Source: DASQUK01 sp963813485
Lineage (GTDB): Bacteria > Actinomycetota > Acidimicrobiia > Acidimicrobiales > VFJN01
Assembly (NCBI GenBank): GCA_963813485.1
Contig: CAWEZE010000022.1
Coordinates: forward strand, 62,001-126,000
Length of the DNA stretch: 64,000 nt
Direction: 5' to 3'
Shown here: positions 38,281 through 48,093 of the stretch, in pieces
Layout: each line of letters starts with the position of its first letter
Position numbering within the stretch: position 1 is the stretch's first letter
Notes under the pieces: model-generated
What the model was told of the DNA's origin: nothing
The model's input: only the letters and a program-made list of their open reading frames with translations
Databases searched by the model: none
Position numbers and translations under genes: made by a program

Positions 38281-38805
38281 CTACTGATCGAAGCGGAGGG
38301 CGTCGAGGGCCGACCAGCGGGGATCGGTTGGCGCGGCGCCGGTGGTCCCGTCGGCGCCCTGACCCTCGGCCCCGTCCTCGACGGTGACCGGATGGTCCTC
38401 GGGATCGGGGCCAGTGCACGTCTCGTCGCACAGCGGCGCAAGCGGTAGCGCCAGGGCCAGGGCGTCGCGCAGAGCCGGCTCCAGGTCGACGTGGTCGGCG
38501 TCCAGCTGGTACGTCTCGCCCTCGACGGGGTGGGACTCGAAGATCTCTCGGAGGCCGACCGACAGCTCGCCCCCCGTCGCTCCCAGGCAGCGCCGGCACT
38601 CGCCGGTCCAGCGGCCGACCACCCGTCCGGTCACGGTGAGGGTGGACCCCTGCGCCTCGAGCGTGAGGTCGGCCCGTACGTCGTCGTCGGTCAGACGCGA
38701 CGTCGACAGCGCCACACCCGGCAACGGCCCGACGAGCAGCGCTTGCTGCCGGACGCCCGGATGGCGGAACAGCTCACCGGTGGAAACGACGAAGGGCCGC
38801 GACAT
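38281..38805 (-). CDS. YceD/DUF177 family protein
   Basis: Conserved partner of rpmF, implicated in 23S rRNA/50S maturation in some bacteria and plants. The 174 residues show GRWTGECRRCLGATGGELSVGLREIF, LDADHVDLEPALRDALALALPLAPLCDETC, the two Cys pairs expected for the family, and a disordered acidic end. The ATG sits in the loop of a hairpin (38794-38815). Confidence 0.88.
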   Translation of the reverse strand: MSRPFVVSTGELFRHPGVRQQALLVGPLPGVALSTSRLTDDDVRADLTLEAQGSTLTVTGRVVGRWTGECRRCLGATGGELSVGLREIFESHPVEGETYQLDADHVDLEPALRDALALALPLAPLCDETCTGPDPEDHPVTVEDGAEGQGADGTTGAAPTDPRWSALDALRFDQ

Positions 38806-38815
38806 ATCGCGGCCC
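38794..38815 (-). promoter_or_regulatory. 9-bp hairpin with the DUF177 start codon in its loop
   Basis: GGGCCGCGA and TCGCGGCCC pair perfectly around a 4-base loop. On the minus strand the loop reads TATG, including the ATG of the DUF177 gene, and the AAGGGG Shine-Dalgarno enters the stem. The upstream coiled-coil gene stops at 38817, just before it. It could be a terminator for that gene, a translational switch, or both. Confidence 0.55.
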
Positions 38816-38816
38816 C

Positions 38817-39461
38817 TTATACCCGGTCTTGATCGAAAACCGCAGTGCCGGGGGTCGCCCCCCCATCGGCTCCGGCACCCACGCTGGGGTTGTCGGGCCC
38901 CGCCCCCCCGGTGCCCTCGCCAAGGGCGTCGACTCCGCGCGGTTCCATGCCCGCCCGGCCGTCGCCGCGGAGCTTGGCGCGCCCGGTGGTCACGACCGTC
39001 ATCGCCCTCTCGAGCACGGTCTCTAGCTGGGCCAGCCGTTTGTCGCAGTAGTCGTCGGCCTCGTTGCGGCGCCGGCCAGCCTCGGCGCGTGCCTGGTCGA
39101 GGACGCGCCGCGCCTTGGCCTCGGCCGCCTTCATCACCTCGGAGCGCTGCACCATGCGCTCGGCCTGGCTCCGGGCCGCAGCCAGGATGTCGTCGGCCTC
39201 GCCGCGGGTGCGGGCGAGGAACTCGTCCCGGTCCTTCATGAGCCAGCGCGCCGATCGCACCTCCTCCGGCAGGCGCTCGATCGCCTGGTCCAGCAGGTCG
39301 AGCAACTCATCGCGGTCGACCTTCACCTGCTGCGCGGAGAGGGCCGCAGGCCGGGCGCCGTCGATCAGCTCGCGGACCCGCCGCACCAGGGCCTCGACGT
39401 CACCCCCTGGCGACCGCTGTGCCACCCGTGTCTCGAAGGACTGGTCGTCGTCGCTGGGCAT
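38817..39461 (-). CDS. Coiled-coil protein, DivIVA-like or stator-like, unknown role
   Basis: The 214 residues are mostly charged and helical: FLARTRGEADDILAAARSQAERMVQRSEVMKAAEAKARRVLDQARAEAGRRRNEADDY is a long Ala/Arg/Glu coiled coil. The end is Gly/Ala-rich and disordered. Similar proteins encoded upstream of coaD in actinomycetes are annotated as DivIVA-domain or ATP-synthase-B-like, but the DivIVA N-terminal signature is not seen. It lies 2 bases from the coaD stop. Confidence 0.6.
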   Translation of the reverse strand: MPSDDDQSFETRVAQRSPGGDVEALVRRVRELIDGARPAALSAQQVKVDRDELLDLLDQAIERLPEEVRSARWLMKDRDEFLARTRGEADDILAAARSQAERMVQRSEVMKAAEAKARRVLDQARAEAGRRRNEADDYCDKRLAQLETVLERAMTVVTTGRAKLRGDGRAGMEPRGVDALGEGTGGAGPDNPSVGAGADGGATPGTAVFDQDRV

Positions 39462-39463
39462 CG

Positions 39464-39943
39464 CTATTTCCGAAACCGCTCCGCCAGCCGCTTGGCGACC
39501 GGTGGCGGGACCATCGAGCTGACATCGCCGCCGAAGCGGGCAATCTCCCGGATCAGCTTCGACGCGAGGAACGAGTGCGCCGGATCGGAGGGGATGAACA
39601 GCGTGTGGACCCCGGATACCGCCCGGTTCATCTGCGCCATGATCAACTCGGCCTCGAAGTCGGACACCACCCTCAGGCCCTTGATGATGAAGTCGGCACC
39701 GACCTCCTGGGCGAGGTCGACGACCAGGCTCGAGAACATCGTGATCTTGATGTTGTCGAGATGGGCCACCGACTCGTCGATCATCGCCTGGCGATCCTCC
39801 AGGCTGAACAGCGGCTCGCCCTTCTGGGGATTGCGCACCGCCGCCACGACCACCTCGTCGAACAGCCGGGCCGCCACCTCGATGATGCCGAGGTGCCCGT
39901 TGTGTATCGGGTCGAACGAGCCGGGATACAGCACGGTGGTCAC
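39464..39943 (-). CDS. coaD: Phosphopantetheine adenylyltransferase
   Basis: Fourth step of coenzyme A synthesis. GTG 39943 gives 159 residues: TTVLYPGSFDPIHNGHLGII with the TxGH-like nucleotidyltransferase motif, FIIKGLRVVSDFEAELIMAQMN and FIPSDPAHSFLASKLIREIARFGGDVSSMVP. A longer frame to 41380 crosses rsmD and a plus-strand gene and is spurious. Paired with rsmD, as usual. Confidence 0.96.
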   Translation of the reverse strand: MTTVLYPGSFDPIHNGHLGIIEVAARLFDEVVVAAVRNPQKGEPLFSLEDRQAMIDESVAHLDNIKITMFSSLVVDLAQEVGADFIIKGLRVVSDFEAELIMAQMNRAVSGVHTLFIPSDPAHSFLASKLIREIARFGGDVSSMVPPPVAKRLAERFRK

Positions 39944-39998
39944 GGAGCCAACGGTACCCCTCGCCGCGGGCACGACCCCGACACCCGGGGCCGGTCGG

Positions 39999-40523
39999 TC
40001 ACCGGGTGGGCGTGGCAAAACCGACCCATGTACCCCCGTAGCTGCTCTCGCGCACGAGCTCGAGGCCGGCGGGGACCGCGACCGGCCCGTCGGACTCGAT
40101 GACGACGAGGTCGGCCGGCAACGCCGCCAGCAACCGCTCCCAACCGGCGAAGGCGTAGGGCGGATCGCAGAACGCCAGGTCGAATCGCTCCGCGCCGAGG
40201 CGCGCCAGGAACCGTTCGGCGGTGGCGCCGACGATGGCGGCGCGGTCGAGGAAGCCGCAGGCCTCGAGGTTGCGCCGCACGGCGAGGCGCGCCGCCCGAT
40301 CGGAGTCGACGAAGGTGCCCCGTGCCGCGCCCTGCGACAACGCCTCGACGCCCAGCGCCCCGCTGCCGGCGAACAGGTCCAGCACGTTGGCCCCGTCAAC
40401 GGCAGCCCGGCTCCGCAGGGCGTTGAAGATCGCCTCCCGCACCCTGTCGGACGTCGGCCGCGTGCGCCCGCCCGCCGGTGCCACCAGCGTGCGCCCGCGG
40501 GCGCTGCCACCGACGACTCGCAC
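39999..40523 (-). CDS. rsmD: 16S rRNA (guanine966-N2)-methyltransferase RsmD
   Basis: Methylates 16S rRNA in the 30S. The 174 residues start RVVGGSARGRTLVAPAGGRTRPTSDRVREAIFNAL, with motif I NVLDLFAGSGALGVEALSQGA, motif II FVDSD and the catalytic FDLAFCDPPY. Divergent from the enoyl-CoA hydratase gene, with 47 bases between starts. Confidence 0.95.
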   Translation of the reverse strand: MRVVGGSARGRTLVAPAGGRTRPTSDRVREAIFNALRSRAAVDGANVLDLFAGSGALGVEALSQGAARGTFVDSDRAARLAVRRNLEACGFLDRAAIVGATAERFLARLGAERFDLAFCDPPYAFAGWERLLAALPADLVVIESDGPVAVPAGLELVRESSYGGTWVGFATPTR

Positions 40524-40570
40524 AGGGCGACGATAGGTGGCGGTCCGCCCGCAGATGGCATCCTCGTCGT

Positions 40571-41299
40571 ATGGCTGCCAGCAGCGACCGCGTGCGGGTC
40601 ATACGCATCGATCAGCCCAAGGTCCGCAACGCCATCAACTCCAAGACCGCCCAGCGCTTGCACGACCAGTTCGTGGCGTTCGACTACGACGACACGGCCA
40701 AGGTGGCGGTGCTGACCGGCGACACCGAGGCCTTCTGCGCCGGCGCCAACCTCCGGGACCTTCCGCGCCTCCGGGACAGCGGCCCGCTGGGCCCGACCCG
40801 CCTGGCGCTGTCCAAACCGGTCGTCGCCGCCATCGAGGGATGGTGCGTTGCCGGCGGTCTGGAGCTGGCGGCGTGGTGCGATCTCCGAGTCGCGGGCCGG
40901 AGCGCCCGCTTCGGCTGCCTCGAACGGCGCTGGGGGGTGCCGCTCGTGGACGGCGGCACCTACCGACTGCCCCGGATCGTGGGGCTGGGCCGGGCGCTCG
41001 ATCTCATCCTCACCGGCCGCGAGATAGCGGCCGAGGAGGCGGAGCGCATCGGACTGGTCGACCGCCTCGTACCCGCCGGCACCGCCCTGGATACGGCAGT
41101 CGAGCTGGCGGAGGAGATCGCGGCGTTCCCGTGGCGCTGCGTGATGAACGACCGGCGGGCCGTTTACGACGGGCTGGGCCTGAGTGTGGCCGACGCCCTC
41201 GCCAACGAGGATCGTCTGGGCCGCGAAGTGATCTTCGCAGACGACTTCGCGGCCGGCGTCGACCGCTTCGGCAAGCACCAGGCCGCACGTCGGCAGTAG
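40571..41299 (+). CDS. Enoyl-CoA hydratase/isomerase family protein
   Basis: Crotonase-fold protein; substrate unknown. ATG 40571 (MAASSDRVRVIRIDQPKVRNAINS) gives 242 residues. Oxyanion-hole segments are AFCAGANLRDLPRLRD and GWCVAGGLELAAWCDLR. The first catalytic Glu position appears kept in RFGCLERRWGVPLVDGGTYRLPRIVG; the second aligns with Asp in GRALDLILTG. First of two plus-strand genes inserted in the minus-strand block. Confidence 0.9.
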   Translation: MAASSDRVRVIRIDQPKVRNAINSKTAQRLHDQFVAFDYDDTAKVAVLTGDTEAFCAGANLRDLPRLRDSGPLGPTRLALSKPVVAAIEGWCVAGGLELAAWCDLRVAGRSARFGCLERRWGVPLVDGGTYRLPRIVGLGRALDLILTGREIAAEEAERIGLVDRLVPAGTALDTAVELAEEIAAFPWRCVMNDRRAVYDGLGLSVADALANEDRLGREVIFADDFAAGVDRFGKHQAARRQ

Positions 41300-41321
41300 T
41301 GGGGCGCGAGGGTCGACTGGG

Positions 41322-41501
41322 ATGGAAGTCGACGAGATCATCACCTGCGTCGACTGCGGCGGCCGCGCCCACCTGCTCATCGAGCCGCCGGAGTGGGGCT
41401 GGCAGCCTGGCGACCTGCTCGTCTACCGCTGCGAGGATTGCCTCGACCGCTGGGACGTCGTCATCGCCGACGACGAGGCAGCTGGCTCGGACGACGACTG
41501 A
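41322..41501 (+). CDS. 59-residue zinc-ribbon protein, unknown function
   Basis: ATG 41322, 22 bases after the enoyl-CoA hydratase stop. The product reads MEVDEIITCVDCGGRAHLLI, then WGWQPGDLLVYRCEDCLDRWDVV and an acidic end. Two CxxC pairs (CVDC, CEDC) indicate a zinc ribbon; both are followed by hydrophobic/acidic residues. Likely co-transcribed with the hydratase gene. No family recognised. Confidence 0.65.
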   Translation: MEVDEIITCVDCGGRAHLLIEPPEWGWQPGDLLVYRCEDCLDRWDVVIADDEAAGSDDD

Positions 41502-41638
41502 CCCGCACGGGCCGCTAGCGGCCATGGTGCGCCCCATCCCACCTCTCGTTCCGCCGTCCACTTGTTGCGTACTCGCACACAATCGAACGCCGGAATGAGG
41601 CTAGGCCGGGCGAGACGAACGCCGAAGCTGGCGGTGAC

Positions 41639-43796
41639 CTACCCCTTGAGCAGGAACTCCTGGTCGTCCTCGTCGAGGAAGAGGGCGACCTCGTCGAGCA
41701 GGTCGGCGTGGGCCTCGAGGCCCCCCTCCCCGTCGACGATGGTGAACGCCACCTCCCGGGCCCTCTCCACCCACTCCCGGTCGCGGCGTAGCGACGCCAG
41801 CTTGAGGTCGCTGCGGCCCTTCTGCCGCTCACCCATGATCGTGCCCTCGCCGCGCAGCTCGAGGTCGACCTCCGCCAGGGCGAACCCGTCGGTGGTCTCG
41901 ACCAGTGCGCCGAGGCGGGCCTCCGCTTCGGGAGAGTCCGACCGGCTGACCAGGTAGCACCACGACCGCTCGCTCCCGCGGCCGACGCGCCCACGGAGTT
42001 GGTGGAGCTGGGCGATGCCGAACCGGTCGGCGTCGAGGATGACCATCGCCGTGGCGTTGGGCACGTCCACGCCCACCTCGATCACGGTGGTCGCCACGAG
42101 CACATCGAGTCGGCGCTCGCGGAACTGGTGCATGGTGGCGTCCTTGTCCGCCGACCCCAGGCGGCCGTGCAGCAGCCCCAGCCGGAGCCCGGCCAGCTCC
42201 TCGGCATCGAGCCGGGCGTAGGTCTCCTCGGCCGAGCGGGCCTCGAGCTTCTCGGACTCCTCGATGAGCGGGACCACCACGTATACCTGCCGCCCGGCGG
42301 CCACCTCACGGCGGACCGCGTCCCACATGGACTCCTCGTCGGCATCGGTGCGCACCCACCGGGTGGTGATGGGCTGCCGGCCGGCCGGCAGCGACCGGAT
42401 GACGGTCACGTCGAGGTCGCCGTACACGGTCATCGCCGCTGTCCGGGGGATGGGCGTGGCCGTCATGACCAGCACATCGGGCACCGCTCCCCCGGCCGAC
42501 TTGCCACGCAGCGCGGCCCGCTGCTCGACGCCGAAGCGGTGCTGCTCGTCGATCACCACCGCGCCGAGCGCCCGGAACTCGACACCCTCCTGGATCAGCG
42601 CGTGCGTGCCGATCACCAGGTCGACCTGCCCGCCCGCCAGCCCGGCGAGGATGCGCCGGCGCTCCCCCGCGCCGACCCGGTTGGTGAGCAGCTCGATCCG
42701 CACCGGGCGGGCCTCGAACAGCGTCGCGCCGTCGTCGGGCACCTCGACCCCGGCGAGCAGCTCCCGGATGCCCTGGGCGTGCTGCTCGGCCAGCACCTCG
42801 GTGGGCGCCATGAAGGCGGCCTGGTAGCCACCCTGCACGGCCGCGAGCAGCGTGGAAACGGCGACGACCGTCTTGCCGCTGCCGACGTCGCCCTGCAGCA
42901 GCCGATGCATGGGGTGGGGGGCGGCCAGGTCCCGCTCGATCTCCGCGATGGCCGCGCGTTGATCGGCGGTCAGCTCGAATGGCAGGCGGGCGATGAAGGC
43001 GTCGACCAGCTGGTCCGGCGACCCGGTGTGCGATTCCCTGGGTGGTGCGCTCGATGTGCCGCTTGCGCTGGACCAACGCCAGCTGGACCCGAAGCAGCTC
43101 GTCCAGCACCAGCCGCCGGCGGGCCACGTCCCGATGCGCCATCGAGTCCGGGGCGTGGATGCCGGCGAAAGCCTCGGGCCGCGTGACCAGGTCGTAACGG
43201 TCGAGCACCCAGCCGGGAATGGGGTCGAGCAGGCCCCGCACCTGTGAGCGGCGCAGCGCCTCGGCGACCCAGTCGCCGATCTCCCAGGTGGACAGGCCCG
43301 CCTTCTCCGATTGGGGATAGATGGGGACGATGCGCCCGGTGCGATCGCCGATGAGGTCCACGACCGGGTTGGTCATCTGCTTGCGACCGGCATAGATCTC
43401 GAGCTTGCCGAAGAGCGCGACGGTCATGCCCGGCTGCAGCTGCCGCTCCCGCCACGCCTGGTTGAAGAAGCTGACCCGCAGGTGCCCGCTGCCGTCGGTC
43501 ACCTCCACGGTCACCAGGACCTTGGAGGGGCGCCCGCGGGTCCGGCGCAACGACACCCGCTGGACCGTCACCAGGACCAGCGCCTCCTCGCCCACGACCA
43601 GGTCGCGAACCCGGGCTTCGTTGGTGCGGTCGACGTAGCGCCGCGGGTAGTAGGTGAGCAGGTCGAGCAGGCTCTCGACGCCGACGACCGCCAAACCTTC
43701 GGCCTTGCGCTCACCGACGCCCTTGAGCCGGGTGACCGGCAGGCCCGCCAGTTCCCCCAGCGTGATGCGTGCGGCGTCGGTGGCGGCTGCCTTCAC
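41639..43796 (-). CDS. recG: ATP-dependent DNA helicase RecG (frameshifted)
   Basis: Branched-DNA helicase that reverses stalled forks. GTG 43796 opens MKAAATDAARITLGELAGLPVTRLKGVGERKAEGL with the wedge domain and VTVEVTDGSGHLRVSFFNQAW. The helicase core shows LLQGDVGSGKTVVAVSTL (motif I), FMAPTEVLAEQHA, VIDEQHRFGVEQR (motif II), MTATPIPRT, and TTVIEVGVDVPNATAMVILDADRFGIAQLHQLRGRVGR (motifs V-VI). The N-terminal part ends in the wrong frame after IERTTQ; the core continues in another frame from ESHTGSPDQLVDAF. The switch is at 43030-43042. Corrected length is about 718 residues. Confidence 0.94.
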
Positions 43797-45468
43797 CTAC
43801 TCGATGCCGAACAGGTAGGGGTAGAGCGGCTGGCCCCCGTGGTGCACCTCGGCCGACACGTCGGGGCGGTGCTCGGCCAGCCACTCGGTGATGGCCCGCG
43901 TGTCGGCAGGATTCGCACCCTCTCCCTCGATGACGGTCACGATCTCGTGCTCGTCGGTCACGAGCACGTCGAGCAGCCGACAGGCGGCCGCCGCCTGCGT
44001 CTGCTCCACCGCCCGGATGCCGTCGCTGGCGATGCCGAGGAAGTCGCCCTCGGCGATGGGCCCCACATCGCTGGTCGAGTCCCGCACCGCCTCGGTGACC
44101 TGCCCCGCCACCACGTTGGACGCCAGCGCCGTCATCTCCTTGGCGTTCTCGTCGGCTCGGGCCTCCGGGTCGTAGCACATGAGGGCGGCGAACCCCTCGG
44201 CGATGCCCCGGGTCGGCACCACCCGCACAGTGCGGTCGGTGTGTGCGTCGACCTGCTCGGCGACCGGGATGATGTTCTTGTTGTTCGGGAGGATGACGAC
44301 CTCCTCGGCGGGCACGGCCTCGACCGCGGCCAGCAGCTCGGCCGTCGACGGGTTCATCGACTGCCCGCCGGCAACGATGCCCTGCACCCCAAGGCTGTAG
44401 AAGATCCGCTTGATGCCGTCGCCGGCGGCCACGGCCACCACCGCGGTGCGCACGGGCTCGCTCGCGTGCGGCGGCAGGTCGACGACGTCGCCGGCGCCGG
44501 TGGCCTCGCGCACCCAGCGCTCCTCCTCGACCTGCTCCGCGAGGTCGGTGACGCGGATCTTCCGAGGTCGGCCGGCATCGACGGCCGCCTCGACCGCCGC
44601 ACCGATGTCGTCGGTGTGGATGTGGCAGTTCCACAGGCCGTCGCCCCCGACGACCACGATCGAGTCGCCGATACCCGCCCAGACGTCCTTGAACGCCGGG
44701 ATCGCCTCGTCCGGCGCCTCGAGGAAGTACATGACCTCGTAGCGGAGGTCGGAGGACCCGTCGCCGTGCTCGCCGGCCGCGGCGTGGACCAGGCGGGCGT
44801 CGGCGCGCACCGCGCCCTCGCCCACCCGGGGCTCGGGGACGGGGCGACCGTCGACCACGTGCAGGAGCACGTCGAGCAGCAACAGATAGCCGGTACCGCC
44901 GGCATCGACCACGCCGGCCTCGGCCAGGACCGGCAGCAGCTCCGGGGTGCGGGCCAGCGCCTTCTCGCCCCCGTCGTGGGCGGCTGCGAGCACGTCGACC
45001 AGGTCGGAGCTGGGATCGGCTGCGACTGCCTTCTCGGCGGCCTCTGCCGACTCGCGGACCACGGTGAGAATCGTCCCCTCGACCGGGCGCATGACCGCCT
45101 GGTACGCGGCGTCGGCGGCGGCCCGTAGCGCCTCGAGCCAGCCCCGGCCCGTCCAGTCCCTTGGACTCCGCCATCACGCCCACGAAGCCCCGTAGCACCT
45201 GCGACAGGATCACGCCCGAGTTGCCCCGGGCCCCCATGAGCGAGCCGTGGCTGACCGCCTTGCACACCGCGGCCAGGTCGTCCTCGGATCGGCGCAGCTC
45301 GTCGCACACCGACCCCAGCGTGAGCGACATGTTCGTCCCGGTGTCTCCGTCGGGCACCGGGTAGACGTTGAGCCGGTTTATGGGCTCCCGGTGGGCCGCC
45401 AGGGCGTCGTTGTAGGCCTCTACCACCGCTCGCAGGTCGGCGGCGCCCAGGTGATCGAGGGTGGTCAC
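43797..45468 (-). CDS. fakA: DAK2-domain fatty-acid-kinase-like protein, YloV/FakA family (frameshifted)
   Basis: Homologues phosphorylate fatty acids bound to FakB/DegV proteins; substrate here is inferred. ATG 45468 region: LDHLGAADLRAVVEAYNDALAAHREPINRLNVYPVPDGDTGTNM with the DGDTGTN nucleotide motif, SLMGARGNSGVILSQVLRGF, then after a frame switch RPVEGTILTVVRE, VDAGGTGYLLLLDVLL and a C-terminal EDD-like domain with SLGVQGIVAGGQSMNPST and LPNNKNIIPVAEQ. The switch is near 45150-45165. Corrected length is about 556 residues, normal for the family. Stop and recG start are adjacent. Confidence 0.92.
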
Positions 45469-45520
45469 GCTGGTGGATGGTAGGTGAAGGTCGCCGTGTC
45501 GGGGCCGCTGGTCGCGGGCT

Positions 45521-45558
45521 GGTCACGAGTTGTGACCCTGGGGGGCCGCCAGTACAGT
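45521..45558 (+). promoter_or_regulatory. Likely sigma-70 promoter of rpmB with an overlapping palindrome
   Basis: TTGTGA (45530-45535) and TACAGT (45553-45558) are separated by 17 bases, a good promoter match. GGTCAC-gagtt-GTGACC (45521-45537) is a perfect palindrome over the -35 region. The gap is shared with the divergent fakA gene, so the palindrome could control one or both. Confidence 0.55.
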
Positions 45559-45599
45559 TGCTCGGTCCTCAGCCAGCCCGAGACAGAGGTGACGCGTCC

Positions 45600-45794
45600 A
45601 TGGCAGCCGTTTGCGAGGTGTGTGGCAAGCACCCATCGTGGGGCATGAGTGTCAGCCACTCGCACCGGCGGACCAAGCGTCGGTGGAACCCCAACATCCA
45701 GCGTGTGCGGGCCCTGGTCAACGGCGCGCCCCGACGCATCCACGTCTGCACGGGCTGCATCAAGGCCGGCAAGATCGAGAAGCTGGCCCACTGA
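45600..45794 (+). CDS. rpmB: Large ribosomal subunit protein bL28
   Basis: ATG 45600 gives 64 residues: AAVCEVCGKHPSWGMSVSHSHRRTKRRWNPNIQRVRALVNG and a final CTGCIKAGKIEK. The CxxC...CxxC form is the zinc-binding L28. Divergent from fakA. A strong hairpin follows the stop (45795-45815). Confidence 0.95.
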   Translation: MAAVCEVCGKHPSWGMSVSHSHRRTKRRWNPNIQRVRALVNGAPRRIHVCTGCIKAGKIEKLAH

Positions 45795-45847
45795 GGCTGC
45801 GCGACGAGCGCAGCCGTGGCCCGAGCGGCCCGGCGCCGAAGGCGCCG
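45795..45847 (+). terminator. Two GC hairpins after rpmB
   Basis: GGCTGCGC-gacga-GCGCAGCC begins directly after the rpmB stop (45795-45815). A second, CGGCGCC-gaa-GGCGCCG, lies at 45831-45847. Neither has a T tract, which is common for actinobacterial terminators. The convergent serine protease gene ends at 45918. Confidence 0.55.
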
Positions 45848-45917
45848 AGAGCGGGACGTGCAGCAACGTTGACCAGGTAGAGGCAGCGCATCCGCCCGTG
45901 CACAACGAGGCGAGCGG

Positions 45918-47651
45918 TCAGCGGTCCTCCCCGGGCCGCGGCGCCGATTTCCAGCCGTCCGCCACGCGCAGCTCCCCGCCGATCCAGCGCTGGATCTCGG
46001 CGACCGGCACGAAGATGACGCTCTCGGAGCACTCGATCGAGGCGTGGTCGCCGCAGGCCACGCGTGCCGCTGCCACACCTCCGTGGATCACGCCGACAGC
46101 GTGGGCGTCGTTCCGGCCTCCGCCGGTGGGAGCGAATACGGGGCCGCCACTATCGCCGCTGCCCGACGCCACCCCGCCGTCGGCGCGGTAGCCACGGGCC
46201 GTGTGGCGGACGGTGTAGGTGGCCCCGGAACGGGGCAGCGTGGCCCGCTGCATGACGTCGACGTCGCTGACCTTGATGCCGCAGCTCTCCCCGGTGGTGG
46301 CGCCGGAGCTGCAGACCCACATGCCCTTGACCGTCGGCGAGGTGTCGGTAACGGCGCGCACCGCCTCGCGGGCGTCGCCCACACCGCCGGCCCACACGTG
46401 CGCCGACGTGGCCGGGCCCGTGGAAGCCTGGTCGGTCGCCACGTAGGCAACGTCGAGCGCCAGGGACATCGCGCTCCAATCCCCGATCGGGGCCTGGCGG
46501 CTGCCGTTCCAGGCAGTGGCGCCGACCGCCTCGTCGAAGCAGTGCGCGGCCGTGATCGTGTACTCCCGCATGGTTCTCGGGTCACGCAGGCCGTACCCCA
46601 GGGAGCAGGCGGCCCATCGCCTCCGATCCGCCGTCGTTGACCCGGATCATGGCCCGGCCGCCGGCCGACCAGGGGGCCCGGTCGTCGATCCGGCCGAACG
46701 GCCGTGACGGTCCCTCGATCACCACGTTCACCGGGATGCCGACGCCGGCACTCAGCCGCGCCGAGGTCGTCCGCACGTCGATCGAGTCTCCTAGGGGCTC
46801 CACCCCGACCCGCAGCCCGGTGCCCTCGGGCGGGACCGCCACGCTGGTGATCTCGACCCCGGCCGCGCGCCCGAGCCGAGAGCCCGGGGCCAACGCCTCG
46901 GCCGCGCGCGTCAACTCGTCGTGATCGTGGTCGGCGTCGTCATGGACGACGACCCGGCGGTCGTGGCGGACCGCTTCGGCGACCTCGTGGGGTGGTGTGC
47001 CCACCCAGTAGAGGTCGAGCCGGCATTTCTCAGGGGTGACGACGAACCCGGCGAAGCCCGCGGAGCCTACGTCGTCGAGCACACCGTGGGTCGCCTCGAC
47101 GACGTCGAGCAGGTCGGCCTGCTCGGCCCACGGCGGCCCGTTCGGGGGCGCGTCGCAGCTCGGACCCGCAGGCGGCGGCTCGGGCGTCGTGCCCGGCCGT
47201 GGCGGCCGGGGAACGGTCGTCGGCGGAGCCGTGGCCGGTGGGGGCGCCTGCGTCGGCGGGACGGTCGTCGGCGGTGACGGCCGTGCCCGCGGGCCCGTGG
47301 GCGCAGTGGATGCCGGCGCCGACCGGACCGCCGGCCTGGCGGCGCGTGCCGGCGCCGTCGTGGTCGTCGACGTCTGCCGCCGCGACGGCGCAGTCGCCGT
47401 CGTCGCGGTCGTCCGAGGCTCCGCGGCCATCGGCCGGCGTGGCGCCGCCGGCGGGCGCCGACGGCGACCGCGTCCTGCGGGTCGGACCCGGCGGGCGGCG
47501 CCACGACCATCGGTACGTCACGAGCCGGCGTGTCGCTGCCGGGAGACCGGCGGTCTGTACCGCTGCCCGCCAGTGCGGCCATCGACCACCCGGCCAGCAG
47601 CGCGGTGAGGCCGAAGAGCATCGCTCCGAGGGGTGGCCTGCGCTGCTGCAT
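45918..47651 (-). CDS. Secreted chymotrypsin-like (S1) serine protease with prodomain (two frameshifts)
   Basis: ATG 47651 opens a signal peptide (GAMLFGLTALLAGWSMAALAG). A Pro/Thr-rich linker (about 47400-47180) leads to a prodomain-like region and then the catalytic domain: YTITAAHC (His), ALDVAYV (Asp), GSGDSGGPVF (Ser). Reading needs two switches: near 47435-47465, from the signal frame to the linker/prodomain frame, and near 46600-46612, where the prodomain frame (to 46582) gives way to LGYGLRDPRTMREYTITAAHC. The shifts cancel, giving about 577 residues. It could equally be a recent pseudogene, but the same pattern in essential genes argues for sequence errors. Confidence 0.7.
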
Positions 47652-47798
47652 GGTGAGGCTCCGGTGATGGTGGGTCGGACTGACTTCGCAGCCGACGCCT
47701 CGCCCGGATGAGGACCGATGCGGCTCGCCTTGGGTCGCCGCGGGAACGGTCCGGTACGGTGGGGGACCCACCGCAGCCAGCCCAGCGAGGAGCCCACG

Positions 47799-48062
47799 GT
47801 GCAAGGCGTGATCAAGTCGTACGACCCCGGATCGAGGGACGGGATCGTGATGCGGGACACCGATCTCGCCGAGATCGATCTCGCCCCCGATGCGCTCCAC
47901 GGCTCCGTCTTCCGCCAGCTCCGCCAGGGCCAGCGTGTGATCTTCGACCTCGACGGCGAGGGTCGCGCCACACACCTGCGGCTGGGCTCGGAGGTCGACA
48001 TGGGGACGCCGGGGCTCGACCCCGAGCGCTTCCCAGTAGGAGACGACGAGACCTCCACCTGA
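47799..48062 (+). CDS. Small cold-shock-like beta-barrel protein
   Basis: GTG 47799 with GAGGAG 7 bases upstream gives 87 residues: VQGVIKSYDPGSRDGIVMRDTD, ALHGSVFRQLRQGQRVIFDLDGEGRATHLRLG. The beginning resembles CspA-type KGxVKxFxxxxGxGFI but without the aromatic RNP residues, so RNA binding as in CspA is uncertain. Lies 31 bases before pckG on the same strand and divergent from the protease gene. Confidence 0.65.
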   Translation: MQGVIKSYDPGSRDGIVMRDTDLAEIDLAPDALHGSVFRQLRQGQRVIFDLDGEGRATHLRLGSEVDMGTPGLDPERFPVGDDETST

Positions 48063-48093
48063 GGAGACGGGACCGACATCGCCGCGGAGGACC

